From: Prevotellaceae bacterium UBA1075
GTDB taxonomy: Bacteria > Bacteroidota > Bacteroidia > Bacteroidales > Bacteroidaceae
Direction of reading: 5' to 3'
NCBI GenBank assembly: GCA_002316015.1
Contig: DCCS01000032.1
Coordinates: forward strand, 32,381-96,380
Length of the DNA stretch: 64,000 nt
The notes below the pieces were generated by a model. That model saw nothing but the letters and a program-made list of their open reading frames with translations. It was not told the DNA's origin and made no database searches. Below, in pieces: positions 16,279 to 25,283 of the stretch. A program made the position numbers and the translations under genes. Position 1 is the stretch's first letter. The number at the start of each line of letters is the position of its first letter.

Positions 16279-17687
16279 ATCTTTTCTGCTATTTCGATGG
16301 CTTTGCGCAGGGCGCCCAACTTGTTGTTGACCTCCTGCAGTTCGTATTCCACGTCACTCTGGGCCACGATGCCGCCGCCCGCCTGGAACCACAGTTCGCC
16401 GTTGCGGCTCACAAAGGTGCGGATGGTGATGGCCTGGTTCAGGCTCTTGTTGAAGCCGATGAAGCCCACGCATCCGCCGTAGGCTCCCCTGCAGTGCGGC
16501 TCATACTGGCTTATCAGCTGCATGGCGCGCACCTTGGGCGCGCCCGAGAGCGTGCCGGCCGGGAATGTGTCGATGAATGCCTGCACGGGGTCACGCCCGT
16601 CGTCCAGGATTCCGCTCACCCTGCTCACCAGGTGGATGACGTGGCTGTAGAACTGCATGTCCTTGTAGAACTCCACCCTCACCCCGTGGCAGTTGCGGCT
16701 CAGGTCGTTGCGCGCCAGGTCCACCAGCATGACGTGCTCGGCGTTCTCCTTGGGGTCGTTGCGCAGGTATTCGGCATTGCGGAGGTCGGCCTCGGGGTTT
16801 CCCGTGCGCCTGGTGGTGCCCGCTATGGGGTCGATGTATGCCTTGCGCCCCTCGATGCGGCAGTGGGTCTCGGGGCTGGAGCCGAAGATGCGGAAGCCAC
16901 CGAAGTCGAAGTAGAACAGGTAAGGGCTGGGGTTGATGCTGCGCAGCGCGCGGTAGAGTTTGAAGTCATCGCCCTCGTACCGTTGCTTGAAGCGTCGCGA
17001 CAGGACTATCTGGAACACGTCGCCCCGCATGCAGTGGGCTATTCCCCGGCGGATGTTCTCGCGGTGCTCGTCGTCGGTGAGCGTGCTCCAGCTGTCTCCC
17101 ACGGGGTGGAAGTCAAACGGACGCACCGCCGCCGCGCTGCTGATGACGCGCTCCAGCCCGTCCAGGTTCCCCTCGCTGCCATCGGGCAGGAACTGCATGA
17201 TGACCAGTTCGTTGCGGAAGTGGTCAAAGACGACGGTGTCCCGGAAGAGCGTGTAGAGGACATCGGGCGCGTCGTTCTGTGCCTGCGTCTCGTCCTTCAC
17301 CTCGATGTGCTCGAAGTAACGCACGGCGTTGAAGGAGGTGTATCCCCACAGCCCGCACATCTCCTGGCTGTCCCCCCGGATGGCGAATGCGTCCAGGAAA
17401 CGGTTGATGAGCTGTGCCGTGCCAAACTCCCGCGTCATGGGATGGCTCTCGGTGCTGCCGTCGGGGAAGCGCAGGATGCCCATGCCGTGTGAAACGCTCA
17501 CTGACGCTATGGGATGGGCCGAGATGAACGAGCGGGCATTGTCGCCGCCGTGGTAGTCCGAACTCTCCATGAGCGCGCTCTGCGGTGAGCGGTCGCGCAT
17601 CCGCATATACACGCTCACGGGTGTGAGCAAGTCACCCAGGATGCGCTTGGTGGCCGTGTGGTAATGGAACCGCTTAGATGCTGTCAT
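16275..17687 (-). CDS. trpE: Anthranilate synthase component I
   Basis: TrpE converts chorismate to anthranilate. The 470-residue protein has the chorismate-binding domain with [47 protein letters not shown] and [16 protein letters not shown]. An N-terminal Leu-x-x-Ser type motif for feedback tryptophan binding would lie near [18 protein letters not shown] 17687 overlaps the last 14 bases of trpB in another frame. The longer in-frame reading to 17738 lies inside trpB and is excluded. Confidence 0.96.
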   Translation of the reverse strand: MTASKRFHYHTATKRILGDLLTPVSVYMRMRDRSPQSALMESSDYHGGDNARSFISAHPIASVSVSHGMGILRFPDGSTESHPMTREFGTAQLINRFLDAFAIRGDSQEMCGLWGYTSFNAVRYFEHIEVKDETQAQNDAPDVLYTLFRDTVVFDHFRNELVIMQFLPDGSEGNLDGLERVISSAAAVRPFDFHPVGDSWSTLTDDEHRENIRRGIAHCMRGDVFQIVLSRRFKQRYEGDDFKLYRALRSINPSPYLFYFDFGGFRIFGSSPETHCRIEGRKAYIDPIAGTTRRTGNPEADLRNAEYLRNDPKENAEHVMLVDLARNDLSRNCHGVRVEFYKDMQFYSHVIHLVSRVSGILDDGRDPVQAFIDTFPAGTLSGAPKVRAMQLISQYEPHCRGAYGGCVGFIGFNKSLNQAITIRTFVSRNGELWFQAGGGIVAQSDVEYELQEVNNKLGALRKAIEIAEKI

Positions 17688-18876
17688 AGTCAATCTCGTC
17701 CTTGTGTGACAGGTATGTGGCCAGGTCTTTGTCGCCACGTCCGCTCACGGTGAGCACCACGATGTCGCCGGGCTTGAACTTCATCTTGGGCAGCATGGCC
17801 AGCGCGTGGCTGCTTTCCAGCGCGGGTATGATGCCCTCGAGGCGCGTGAGCTCGAATGCCGCCTGCAGGGCCTCGTGGTCGGTGATGGCCATCACGCGGG
17901 CGCGCCCTGTCTTGTAGAGGTTGCAGTGCAGCGGCCCGGTGCCCGGATAGTCCAGCCCCGCGCTGATGCTGTAGGGCTCGGTCACCTGTCCGTCCTCGTC
18001 CTGCATGAGCTTGATGCGCCCTCCGTGCAGGATGCCCGTGGTGCCCACGCTGAGCGAGGCGGCCGTCTGGCCGCTGCCGGTGCCCAGTCCGCCCGCCTCG
18101 CCCAGCACTATCTTGACGCGCTCGTCGTCGAGGTAATGGTAGATGGTGCCTGCCGCATTGCTGCCTCCGCCCACGCAGGCCATGAGGTAGTCGGGCCAGT
18201 CGCGCCCGGTCTTCTCCTTGAGCTGGTACTTGATCTCGCTGCTGATGACACTCTGCAGGCGGGCGACCAGTTCGGGGTAGGGGTGCGGCCCCACCGTGCT
18301 TCCTATTATGTAAAAGGTGTCCCCGGGGTGGCAGCACCAGTCGCGTATGGCCTCGTTGGTGGCGTCCTTGAGTGTCTTGTTGCCGCTCTGCACGGGATAC
18401 ACCTCGGCGCCCAGCATGCGCATGCGCTCCACGTTGACATGCTGGCGCTCCACGTCCAGCGCGCCCATGTACACGCGGCACGGCATGTCCATCAGCGCGC
18501 ACACGGTGGCGGTGGCCACCCCGTGCTGCCCGGCACCGGTCTCGGCGATGATGCGCTTCTTGCCCATGCGGCGCGCGAGCAGGATTTGCCCGATGGCATT
18601 GTTGATCTTGTGCGCCCCGGTGTGGTTCAGGTCCTCACGCTTCAGGTAGAGCCGGCACCCGTACTTCCCGCTCATGCGCCCGGCCAGGTACAGCGGGCTG
18701 GGACGGCCCACATAGTCGCGCAGCAGGCGGTGAAACTCTTTCCGGAAATCCTCGCTCTCAATGATGTCCTTGTAGGCAAGCCTGAGGTCCTCAACGGTCT
18801 TGTACAGAATCTCGGGAACATAGGCACCCCCAAACTCGCCATAAAAGCCGGCGTCATTCACACTATATGCGCTCAT
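17674..18876 (-). CDS. trpB: Tryptophan synthase beta chain
   Basis: TrpB joins indole and serine with PLP. The 400-residue protein has the PLP lysine in [49 protein letters not shown] (phosphate loop) and [16 protein letters not shown] 18876 ([17 protein letters not shown]) was preferred; a GTG at 18882 would add two residues. It is the first gene of trpBEGDCFA and is separated from trpA by the whole operon, an order known in Bacteroidetes. Confidence 0.97.
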   Translation of the reverse strand: MSAYSVNDAGFYGEFGGAYVPEILYKTVEDLRLAYKDIIESEDFRKEFHRLLRDYVGRPSPLYLAGRMSGKYGCRLYLKREDLNHTGAHKINNAIGQILLARRMGKKRIIAETGAGQHGVATATVCALMDMPCRVYMGALDVERQHVNVERMRMLGAEVYPVQSGNKTLKDATNEAIRDWCCHPGDTFYIIGSTVGPHPYPELVARLQSVISSEIKYQLKEKTGRDWPDYLMACVGGGSNAAGTIYHYLDDERVKIVLGEAGGLGTGSGQTAASLSVGTTGILHGGRIKLMQDEDGQVTEPYSISAGLDYPGTGPLHCNLYKTGRARVMAITDHEALQAAFELTRLEGIIPALESSHALAMLPKMKFKPGDIVVLTVSGRGDKDLATYLSHKDEIDYDSI

Positions 18877-18913
18877 CTTCACATTATGCTAATGTACCAA
18901 AACAATTCCGCTA

Positions 18914-18921
18914 CAAATTTA
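18914..18921 (-). promoter_or_regulatory. -7 box of the trp operon promoter
   Basis: TAAATTTG on the minus strand, about 38 bases upstream of the trpB ATG. No clear TTG is seen at the -33 spacing. The implied leader is roughly 25-30 bases, too short for a leader peptide, T-box or attenuator. Confidence 0.5.
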
Positions 18922-19102
18922 CGACAATTATGCCGTCGGCGGAACGTTTAGTAAGGCAAAGGTGTGCTTGCGCGGCGTATTTGTTGCAAAACGTCTTTGT
19001 TTTGCTTACAGATAGTACAAAAGCCCCCTCCCAGGCAAGGGGGAGCCCCCTCCCAGCCTCACCCAAGGGGGAGGAGGCCATTCCTGCCGCGAGCCTTGTC
19101 CA

Positions 19103-19178
19103 ATGCAGTGCGGTGCGTTGGCTGATGCAGTGCGGTGCGTTGGCGGATGCAGCGCGGTGCGTTGGCTGATGCAGTGCT
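19103..19178. repeat. 22-bp tandem repeat, about 3.4 copies
   Basis: Copies beginning ATGCAG at 19103, 19125, 19147 and 19169, with unit ATGCAGTGCGGTGCGTTGGC plus two variable bases and few substitutions. The same unit occurs inverted at 1-17. There are no spacers, so this is not CRISPR. Confidence 0.8.
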
Positions 19179-19222
19179 CCTCCCCCTTGTGGGGAGGTGG
19201 GGTGTGGGCTCGCCCATAAGCA

Positions 19223-19259
19223 AGGAGGGAAGCATGCCTGCGGCGGCTGCTTCCCTCCT
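19223..19259. terminator. Hairpin after the GH92 gene
   Basis: Perfect 12-bp arms AGGAGGGAAGCA (19223-19234) and TGCTTCCCTCCT (19248-19259) with a 13-base loop, 57 bases past the GH92 stop. There is no T tract on the minus strand, so its role as terminator is uncertain. Confidence 0.4.
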
Positions 19260-19315
19260 GTGACCAGTATGCTCATGCCTCGGCGGAGGCTTAAAGTGCT
19301 GTCGGTGCCTGTGTC

Positions 19316-21595
19316 TTAACGGTCACTGTCGGCTGTGAAACTGTAGGGTGCGTCCTTGTCCAGTGTGCCCCGCTTCTTGTTGGGCTTGGACGACATCTGG
19401 AACTGTATGCGCGCGCCGGCGGTGAGCTCGTCGTGGCCAAGCCAGGTGCGGGTCACGCTCTTGCCGTTCACCTTCACGTCATTGACATAGCGTGTGTCCC
19501 CGTTGTTCCCCGGAGCCTGTATCTGTATGGTCTTCCCGTTCTCCAACTTGACTCTCACGCTCTGGAAGAGGGGCGAGCCCATGGCGTACTGCTTGGTGCC
19601 GGGGCACACGGGATAGAAGCCCATGGCCGAGAACACATACCAGGCCGAGGTCTGTCCGTTGTCCTCGTCGCCGCAGTAGGCGTCGGCGTTGGGATTGTAC
19701 AGCTTGTCCATTATCTCCCGCGCCCAGTACTGTGCCTTCCACGGCTGTCCTGCCCAGTCGTAGAGGTACACCATGTGCTGGATGGGCTGGTTGCCGTGTG
19801 CGTACTGCCCCATGTCCATCACCTGCATCTCGCGCATCTCGTGTATCACGCCACGGCTGCGCAATCCCAGGTAACTGGGCAGCACGAACACGCTGTCCAT
19901 CATCTGTGCCAGTTGCGCGCGTCCGCCCATGAGCTTGCCCAGCCCCATGGGGTCGTGGAACACGCAGAAGCTCCAGTGCCAGCTGTTTCCCTCGCAGAAT
20001 TCCCCGCTCCAGTTCTCGGGCACGAAGTCCTTGTTGAAGTCGCCCTTCTCCTCGCGCCCGCACATCAGCCTGCGTGCGGGGTTGTACACGTTGGCATAGT
20101 TGAGCGCGGCCTTCTTGTACGGGGCCAGTTCGGCCTCGCTCTTGCCCAGCGCCTTGCCAAAGGTGTAGATGCACCAGTCGTTGTAGGCATACTCCAGCGT
20201 GCGCGCCACGTTCTGCCCGATGCCCACGTTGCAGGGCACGTAGCCCAGGCGGTCGTAGTACTCGTGCCCCAGCCGTCCCGACGCGGAGCGGTCGAGGTGG
20301 TGGTGCGCCCCGTAGGTCACGGCGTCCCACAGTTTCTCCTGCCCTTCCACGCGGATGCCCTTGATGTAGGCGTCGGCAACCACCGAGGCGGAGTTCTGGC
20401 CTATCATGCAGTCGCGGTGTCCTGGGCTGCTCCATTCGGGCAGGTAGCCGCTCTCCAGGTATGCGTTGACCAGTCCGGCCTGCATCTCCTCGTTCATCGA
20501 GGGGTACACCAGGTTGAGGAAGGGGAACAGGCACCGGAAGGTGTCCCACACGCCTGTGTCGGCAAAGAGGTAGCCGGGGAGAATCTTGCCGTTGTAGGGG
20601 CTGTAGTGGACGGGCTTCCCGCTGGCGTCCAGTTCATAGAAGCGGCGGGGGAAATGGAGTGCGCGCCACAGGCAGGAGTAGAAGGTGCGCATCTGCCCGT
20701 CGCTGCCGCCGCTCACCTCGATGCGTCCGAGCACGTCGTTCCAGGTCTTGCGTCCTGCGGCGGCCACCTCGTCAAAGGACCTCCCGCCCAGTTCGCCCAG
20801 GTTGCGCTCGGCCTGTTCCAGGCTGATGAAGGACGACGCTACCCGCGCTGTGACCACGTCGCGGCGCTTGGTGCGGAAGCCCACGATGGCTCCCGCGTGG
20901 TCTTCCTTGGCCTCGGTCTTGCCCTCGCGGATTTCCTTGCTGTCGGTCACGGCCACATAGTCGAAGGCGCGTGTGCCGAAGTCAATCACAAACCAGTTCT
21001 TGAAGTCGGGGGTCACGCCGCCGCTGTTGCGGGTCGTGTAGCCCACAATGCGGTTCTTCTCGGGCTGCACCTGTACATATGACCCGCGGTCGAAGGCATC
21101 CAGGATGACGTAGGACATGTCCTCCTGGGGGAAGGTGAAGCGGAAGATGGCCGCGCGCTCGGTGGGCGCAATCTCGGTGGTGATGTCATAGTCGGCCAGA
21201 TAGACGCGGTAGTAGTAGGGCTTGGCCACCTCTGCCTTGTGCGAGAACCAGCTTGCGCGCTTCTCCTGGTCAAAGGTGACATCACCCGTGATGGGCATCA
21301 GGGAGAACATGCCATAGTCGTTCATCCAGGGGCTTGGCTGGTGGGTCTGCTTGAAGCCCTGGATTTTGTCGGCCGTGTAGGTGTATTGCCAGCCGTCCCC
21401 GTTCCTTCCGGTCTGGGGGGTCCAGAAGTTCATGCCCCAGGGCATGGCAATCACAGGGTAGTTGTTGCCAGTGGACAATTCAAACTTGGAAAGGGTTCCC
21501 GTCAGGGGATTGACCATGTCCACAGGGTCGGTCTCAGCCCATGCGGACGCGGTGCACGCGCATGCGAGCACTACGGATAGAAGTCGGGTCTTCAT
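19316..21595 (-). CDS. Secreted GH92 alpha-mannosidase
   Basis: A 759-residue exo-alpha-mannosidase of family GH92, calcium dependent and inverting, which trims alpha-mannose from N-glycans or yeast mannan. A signal peptide (MKTRLLSVVLACACTASAWA) precedes VDMVNPLTGTLS and GNNYPVIAMPWGMNFWTPQ. The likely catalytic acid is Glu535 in EGNSWHWSF; the base pair lies in GDEDNGQTSAW (Asp643 and Asp645). ATG 21595 was chosen for the signal peptide. A longer reading to 21835 is excluded. It stands alone with its own promoter box and has no SusC/SusD neighbours. Linkage preference cannot be told from sequence. Confidence 0.95.
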   Translation of the reverse strand: MKTRLLSVVLACACTASAWAETDPVDMVNPLTGTLSKFELSTGNNYPVIAMPWGMNFWTPQTGRNGDGWQYTYTADKIQGFKQTHQPSPWMNDYGMFSLMPITGDVTFDQEKRASWFSHKAEVAKPYYYRVYLADYDITTEIAPTERAAIFRFTFPQEDMSYVILDAFDRGSYVQVQPEKNRIVGYTTRNSGGVTPDFKNWFVIDFGTRAFDYVAVTDSKEIREGKTEAKEDHAGAIVGFRTKRRDVVTARVASSFISLEQAERNLGELGGRSFDEVAAAGRKTWNDVLGRIEVSGGSDGQMRTFYSCLWRALHFPRRFYELDASGKPVHYSPYNGKILPGYLFADTGVWDTFRCLFPFLNLVYPSMNEEMQAGLVNAYLESGYLPEWSSPGHRDCMIGQNSASVVADAYIKGIRVEGQEKLWDAVTYGAHHHLDRSASGRLGHEYYDRLGYVPCNVGIGQNVARTLEYAYNDWCIYTFGKALGKSEAELAPYKKAALNYANVYNPARRLMCGREEKGDFNKDFVPENWSGEFCEGNSWHWSFCVFHDPMGLGKLMGGRAQLAQMMDSVFVLPSYLGLRSRGVIHEMREMQVMDMGQYAHGNQPIQHMVYLYDWAGQPWKAQYWAREIMDKLYNPNADAYCGDEDNGQTSAWYVFSAMGFYPVCPGTKQYAMGSPLFQSVRVKLENGKTIQIQAPGNNGDTRYVNDVKVNGKSVTRTWLGHDELTAGARIQFQMSSKPNKKRGTLDKDAPYSFTADSDR

Positions 21596-21675
21596 TGGTG
21601 CGTGATATGGTTTATATGTGAAATGTATTATCCTGGATGAGTTATTCTGATGTGCGATTGTCACAATCACGCTTA

Positions 21676-21683
21676 CAAAGTTA
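21676..21683 (-). promoter_or_regulatory. -7 box of the GH92 promoter
   Basis: TAACTTTG on the minus strand, 81 bases upstream of the GH92 ATG. It sits directly next to the hairpin at 21687-21726. No TTG is seen at the usual spacing. Confidence 0.45.
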
Positions 21684-21686
21684 GAA

Positions 21687-21726
21687 AAAAATCCCCATGG
21701 ACATCCGCATGCCCATGGGGATTTTT
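21687..21726. terminator. Bidirectional rho-independent terminator
   Basis: Arms AAAAATCCCCATGG (21687-21700) and CCATGGGGATTTTT (21713-21726) pair perfectly over 14 bp with a 12-base loop. The A/T flanks give a T tract on either strand. It ends the ftsK-to-ABC-ATPase run just before the GH92 promoter. Confidence 0.75.
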
Positions 21727-21759
21727 CCTTTTCCCTGCAAAAAGTCCCTGCTCTTGCCT

Positions 21760-21812
21760 CTGCCTCTGCCTGCCGCAGGGCTTTTACGCCCGTCGCCGGC
21801 AGGCAGAGGCAG
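21760..21812. repeat. 16-bp inverted repeat with inner hairpin
   Basis: CTGCCTCTGCCTGCCG (21760-21775) pairs perfectly with 21797-21812. An inner GGGC/GCCC stem (21778-21781, 21788-21791) makes it nested. It lies just past the ABC ATPase stop and next to a terminator, so it is a second, separate palindrome. Confidence 0.6.
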
Positions 21813-21844
21813 CCCCGCCCACAGGTGTCCGGCATCCGGGCAGG

Positions 21845-22564
21845 TCAGTCGCTCACCTGGAAGTAGTTCTCCAGTTCGGCTTGCGCCTCGCCGTTGCCGT
21901 TGTCGATTGAGCGGATGATGTGCCCATGCTCAAGGAGCGCGATGTGCGGGCAGATGTCCACCGTGTGCTGCAGGTTGTGGCTGGAGACCAGGATGGTGGC
22001 TCCCGTGTCGTGGTTGTACTGTGTGAGCAGGTGCTTCATGGCGCTCTGGCTGCTGGGGTCCAGGAAGTTGAAGGGTTCGTCGAGGATGAGCAGTTGGGGC
22101 TTGAGCAGCATGGCCGCCACAATGCCCACCTTCTGCTTGTTGCCTGCCGAGAGGTTTCTGATGAGCTTCTTCTGCCCCAGCACCTCTCCCTCCAGTAGGG
22201 GGCGGAAGGTGTCGAGCACTTCCGCACACTCACGGGCGGTCATGCCCGAGATGCGGGCGATGAACTGGAAGTACTCGTCGGGGGTGAGGTAGTCGATGAG
22301 AAACCCCTCGTCCACATAGGCGCCGGTCCAGTCCTTCCACACCTCGGTCTCGGCCACATCCACATCGATGTCGCCGCACTGCATGCGCACATGCCCCGTG
22401 TCGGCCTTCAGAAGGTCGAGCATGAGACGGAACAGGGTGCTCTTGCCTGCCCCGTTGTTTCCTACCAGTCCCAGGATCTCTCCGTCATTCACGTGGAACT
22501 CTTCTATATCGACTGCCACCTTGGGGCCGAATGTCTTCTTGAGGTTGTTGATCTGTATCTTCAT
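21845..22564 (-). CDS. ABC transporter ATP-binding protein
   Basis: A 239-residue ABC ATPase with Walker A GNNGAGKSTL (about 36-45), Q loop region near VDEGFLIDYLTP, signature LSAGNKQKVGI, Walker B LLILDEPFNFLDP and H loop SSHNLQH. The Asn-Phe-Leu-Asp D-loop resembles ATPases paired with exporter-type permeases. It lies 93 bases downstream of the DUF5687 membrane gene, which is its probable partner. The substrate is unknown. Confidence 0.9.
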   Translation of the reverse strand: MKIQINNLKKTFGPKVAVDIEEFHVNDGEILGLVGNNGAGKSTLFRLMLDLLKADTGHVRMQCGDIDVDVAETEVWKDWTGAYVDEGFLIDYLTPDEYFQFIARISGMTARECAEVLDTFRPLLEGEVLGQKKLIRNLSAGNKQKVGIVAAMLLKPQLLILDEPFNFLDPSSQSAMKHLLTQYNHDTGATILVSSHNLQHTVDICPHIALLEHGHIIRSIDNGNGEAQAELENYFQVSD

Positions 22565-22657
22565 CTTGAATGTTGTTTTGTGCTGGTGTGTGTTGTGTCG
22601 CGTGGTGTGTACCGTGAGTCCCGGACATCGTGTGCCGGGGGCAAATGCCGGTCACTG

Positions 22658-24160
22658 TCAGATGTTGCGTGTGGCGCGGAAGCCCTCCATGTTGATGTAT
22701 CTCCTGGCCATCATGCGCCTGTAGGTGGCGCGAAGCCATACAGGCGCGAGGGTGATGCCCGCGATACCCAACGCTATCATGGGGGCATAACCCCACACCG
22801 GGCCGAATGCCAGGATGCCCAGGTTCTCTATGCCGATAGGCACGGACAGGGCTATCAACGACACTATCTGCTGCATGGTGTTGCCTTGCTTGCCGCCCAT
22901 TAACTTGGCGTTGAGGGGCAGGGTGTTATTGTTGTATATGGCCAACTGGAACAGCAGGGGCACCACCACGCCCTGTGTGAACAGCATGTAGCCCAGGTTC
23001 ATCCACACCGATATCTTTCCCGTGGCCATCAGCGGGATGAGCAGCAGGGCGGGGAGCGCGGTCATGCAGGCGTTGAACACATACTTGGCGCGCAGCAGCT
23101 GGTATATGCTGTTGCGGCGGCTCATCAGTCCGTCGATGTAGTTGCCCTCGTGGCACATGATGCACACCAGCGTGATGGTGCTGGGCGCCAGGTAGTCGTA
23201 CAGGCAGATGAAGGACTTCATGAATGGCGCGTCGTAGATGTCGGTGAAGAAAAGGATGCCGCTGAGCAGCAGCACAACCGCGAGAGCCAAGATGAACTGA
23301 TAGCGCAGGGTCTTGTTGCGCAGGCGAAGTTTTATCTCCAGCTTGAGGTATTCGCCCAGCAGGCCGTAGCGGTTGAGGAAGTTGAACTGTGTGGTGCTCT
23401 TTACCGTGGTGGTTTCCTCCTTGCTTATCTCGCGATAGACCACCACGCCCTGCAGGCGGTAGCATATCCAGTACAGGACGGCAATCACAGCGGCGGCAAG
23501 GGCGAATGCCCAGGCCTTGCCCAGCGCAAAAGCGTACATGAGCTGTGTGCACGGCATGTCGAGGAGGTTGCCCTTGGGGACCAGCATGAGGCACAGCAGC
23601 CCCGCATGCACGGCTACAGGCAGCAGCCACCATGCCCAATGCCGCATGCACAGGGTGCGTACCGTCAGGTAAAGGAAACTGTCGATGACACACATGATCC
23701 ACCAGCCCAGCAGCCAGCCCAGCAGGCCTCCGCATCCCAGCAGGGGATATACGGCGAGCAACCCGAAGGGGACAAACAAGAACATCCAGAAGAGCGTGCC
23801 GGGACTGAAGCCCGAGCGTACCATGTACACGTTCAGCAGGAACGAGCGGGGAATGGGCAGCAGGGTGTAGGGGCGAATGCTTTGTGAGGGGCTCTCCACC
23901 AGGAGCGCGCGCGTCCAGAAGTCGGCAATCAGCACATACACCAACAGCCCGTCCAGCACATGGAAGGCCGCCACGCCATTGTAGGCTCCCCGCATGCCCA
24001 TGGGGAGCGCCACGCCCAGGAACACCAGGATGGCGGCATAGTAAAGCCACATGAACACGGCCAGGAACTTCATGAAGCGGTTCTTGTCAAACATCGGGTT
24101 GCGCTCGTCTCTAAGATAGTCTTGCTTGCGCAACAACAGGTATAGTTTCCACTTGTTCAT
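22658..24160 (-). CDS. DUF5687 membrane protein, likely ABC permease
   Basis: A 500-residue integral membrane protein with about ten hydrophobic segments (for example FLAVFMWLYYAAILVFLGVAL, GCGGLLGWLLGWWIMCVID, QFILALAVVLLLSGILFF, MIALGIAGITLAPVWL). The N-terminus MNKWKLYLLLRKQDYLRDERNPMF is typical of DUF5687. The fold is consistent with an ABC-2-like permease, and an ABC ATPase gene follows. Its ATG overlaps the trxB stop (ATGA, 24157-24160). The cargo is not known. Confidence 0.85.
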   Translation of the reverse strand: MNKWKLYLLLRKQDYLRDERNPMFDKNRFMKFLAVFMWLYYAAILVFLGVALPMGMRGAYNGVAAFHVLDGLLVYVLIADFWTRALLVESPSQSIRPYTLLPIPRSFLLNVYMVRSGFSPGTLFWMFLFVPFGLLAVYPLLGCGGLLGWLLGWWIMCVIDSFLYLTVRTLCMRHWAWWLLPVAVHAGLLCLMLVPKGNLLDMPCTQLMYAFALGKAWAFALAAAVIAVLYWICYRLQGVVVYREISKEETTTVKSTTQFNFLNRYGLLGEYLKLEIKLRLRNKTLRYQFILALAVVLLLSGILFFTDIYDAPFMKSFICLYDYLAPSTITLVCIMCHEGNYIDGLMSRRNSIYQLLRAKYVFNACMTALPALLLIPLMATGKISVWMNLGYMLFTQGVVVPLLFQLAIYNNNTLPLNAKLMGGKQGNTMQQIVSLIALSVPIGIENLGILAFGPVWGYAPMIALGIAGITLAPVWLRATYRRMMARRYINMEGFRATRNI

Positions 24161-25107
24161 TGTCTGCGGGAATCAGGGTTTTGCTTCAGGTATTTTTCTG
24201 CCTCCATGGCGGCCTTTGCCCCGGAGCCGGCGGCTATGATGGCCTGCCGGTATCGTGGGTCGGCCACGTCTCCTGCGGCATACACACCCTGGATGTCGGT
24301 GCATGGGGTGCCGTCCGTGGTCTTGATGTAGCCTGCCTCGTCGGTGGGGAGCCACTGTGCGAACAGGCCACTGTTGGGGTGGTGGCCTATAGCCAGGAAC
24401 AGTCCGTCAATGTCCAGGTCATGCAGTTTCTCGTCCTCCTTGCCCGCGCGGTAGGTCAGATGCAGGCCTTGCAGTTTGTCCTCACCGTAAAGTCCCGTGG
24501 GCGTGTTCTCGAAAAGAATGTCGATGTTGGGCGCGCGCATCACCCGCTCCTGCATAATCTGGCTGGCTCTCAGGAAGGGTTTGCGCACTATCATGTACAC
24601 CTTTGAGGCCAGGGTAGCCAGGTATGCGGCCTCCTCACAGGCAGTGTCACCCCCTCCTACCACAGCCACCACCTTATGACGGTAGAAGAATCCGTCGCAT
24701 GTGGCACATGTGCTCACGCCCATTCCCAGGTATCTCTGCTCGTCGGGCAGTCCCAGGTATTTGGCACTTGAACCGGTGGCGATGACCAATGTGTCGGCTG
24801 TCCATTCCTCTTCCCCGTCGGTCCAGACGCGGAATGGACGCTCACCGAGGTTGACCCCCGTCACCATGCTTGCCAGCATCTGTGCTCCAAAACGCTCGGC
24901 CTGCGCGCGCATGCTGTCCATCAGTTCGTTGGCGTCAACGCCCTCGCTGAATCCCGGATAATTGTCTATCTGTGTGGTGATGGTCAACTGCCCGCCAGGC
25001 TGCATGCCCTCCATAACTGTGGTGGTGAGTCCCGCTCTGCTGGCGTAGATAGCCGCTGTGCATCCGGCAGGCCCGCTGCCTATAATCATCATCTGTGTAT
25101 GTCTCAT
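24157..25107 (-). CDS. trxB: Thioredoxin reductase
   Basis: TrxB passes electrons from NADPH through FAD and a disulfide to thioredoxin. The 316-residue protein has the FAD motif MIIGSGPAGCTAAIYASRAG, the redox pair CATC (Cys134, Cys137), the NADPH motif VVGGGDTACEEAAYL, and the second FAD motif in QGVYAAGDVADPRYRQAI. It follows the LolA-like gene by 176 bases and is translationally coupled to the DUF5687 gene. ftsK-lolA-trxB is a recurring neighbourhood in Bacteroidales. Confidence 0.96.
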   Translation of the reverse strand: MRHTQMMIIGSGPAGCTAAIYASRAGLTTTVMEGMQPGGQLTITTQIDNYPGFSEGVDANELMDSMRAQAERFGAQMLASMVTGVNLGERPFRVWTDGEEEWTADTLVIATGSSAKYLGLPDEQRYLGMGVSTCATCDGFFYRHKVVAVVGGGDTACEEAAYLATLASKVYMIVRKPFLRASQIMQERVMRAPNIDILFENTPTGLYGEDKLQGLHLTYRAGKEDEKLHDLDIDGLFLAIGHHPNSGLFAQWLPTDEAGYIKTTDGTPCTDIQGVYAAGDVADPRYRQAIIAAGSGAKAAMEAEKYLKQNPDSRRQ

Positions 25108-25283
25108 GTCGTGTCGCTTGTCCGTTTTCTTGGTTTCATGTCCGCCTCGCCGTTTTCCCGCATCTCTTGCCTGTCTCGACAGGGTGCTCTATGGCTTTTC
25201 CACAGTGATGCCTTGGGGTGGAGCCAGCCTTTCCTGCTTTCGGATATTTCTCCAACGCGTGAGGCCGGTGGCGGATTGCGTGC

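Larger units (their letters stand above)
18877..19315. other. Intergenic region: trp promoter and GC-rich repeats
   Basis: 439 bases without a gene between trpB and the 3' end of the GH92 gene. It holds the trp promoter box (18914-18921), an A/T-rich stretch to about 19020, a CCCTCCC/GGGGGAGG-rich repeat (19022-19078), a 22-bp tandem repeat (19103-19178), a further CTCCTCCCCC/GGGGAGG palindromic part (about 19176-19202) and a 12-bp stem hairpin (19223-19259). Confidence 0.8.

Noticed and set aside
18883..18960. trp attenuator or leader peptide
   Set aside because: The distance from the promoter box to trpB is only about 25-30 bases, with no Trp-rich ORF or hairpin-T-tract pair.
19103..19178. 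Possible CRISPR array
   Set aside because: Repeats are head-to-tail with a 22-base period and no unique spacers; no cas genes nearby.
19433..21082. 549-codon plus-strand ORF opposite the GH92 gene
   Set aside because: Antisense shadow from high GC; the GH92 frame carries signal peptide and catalytic motifs.
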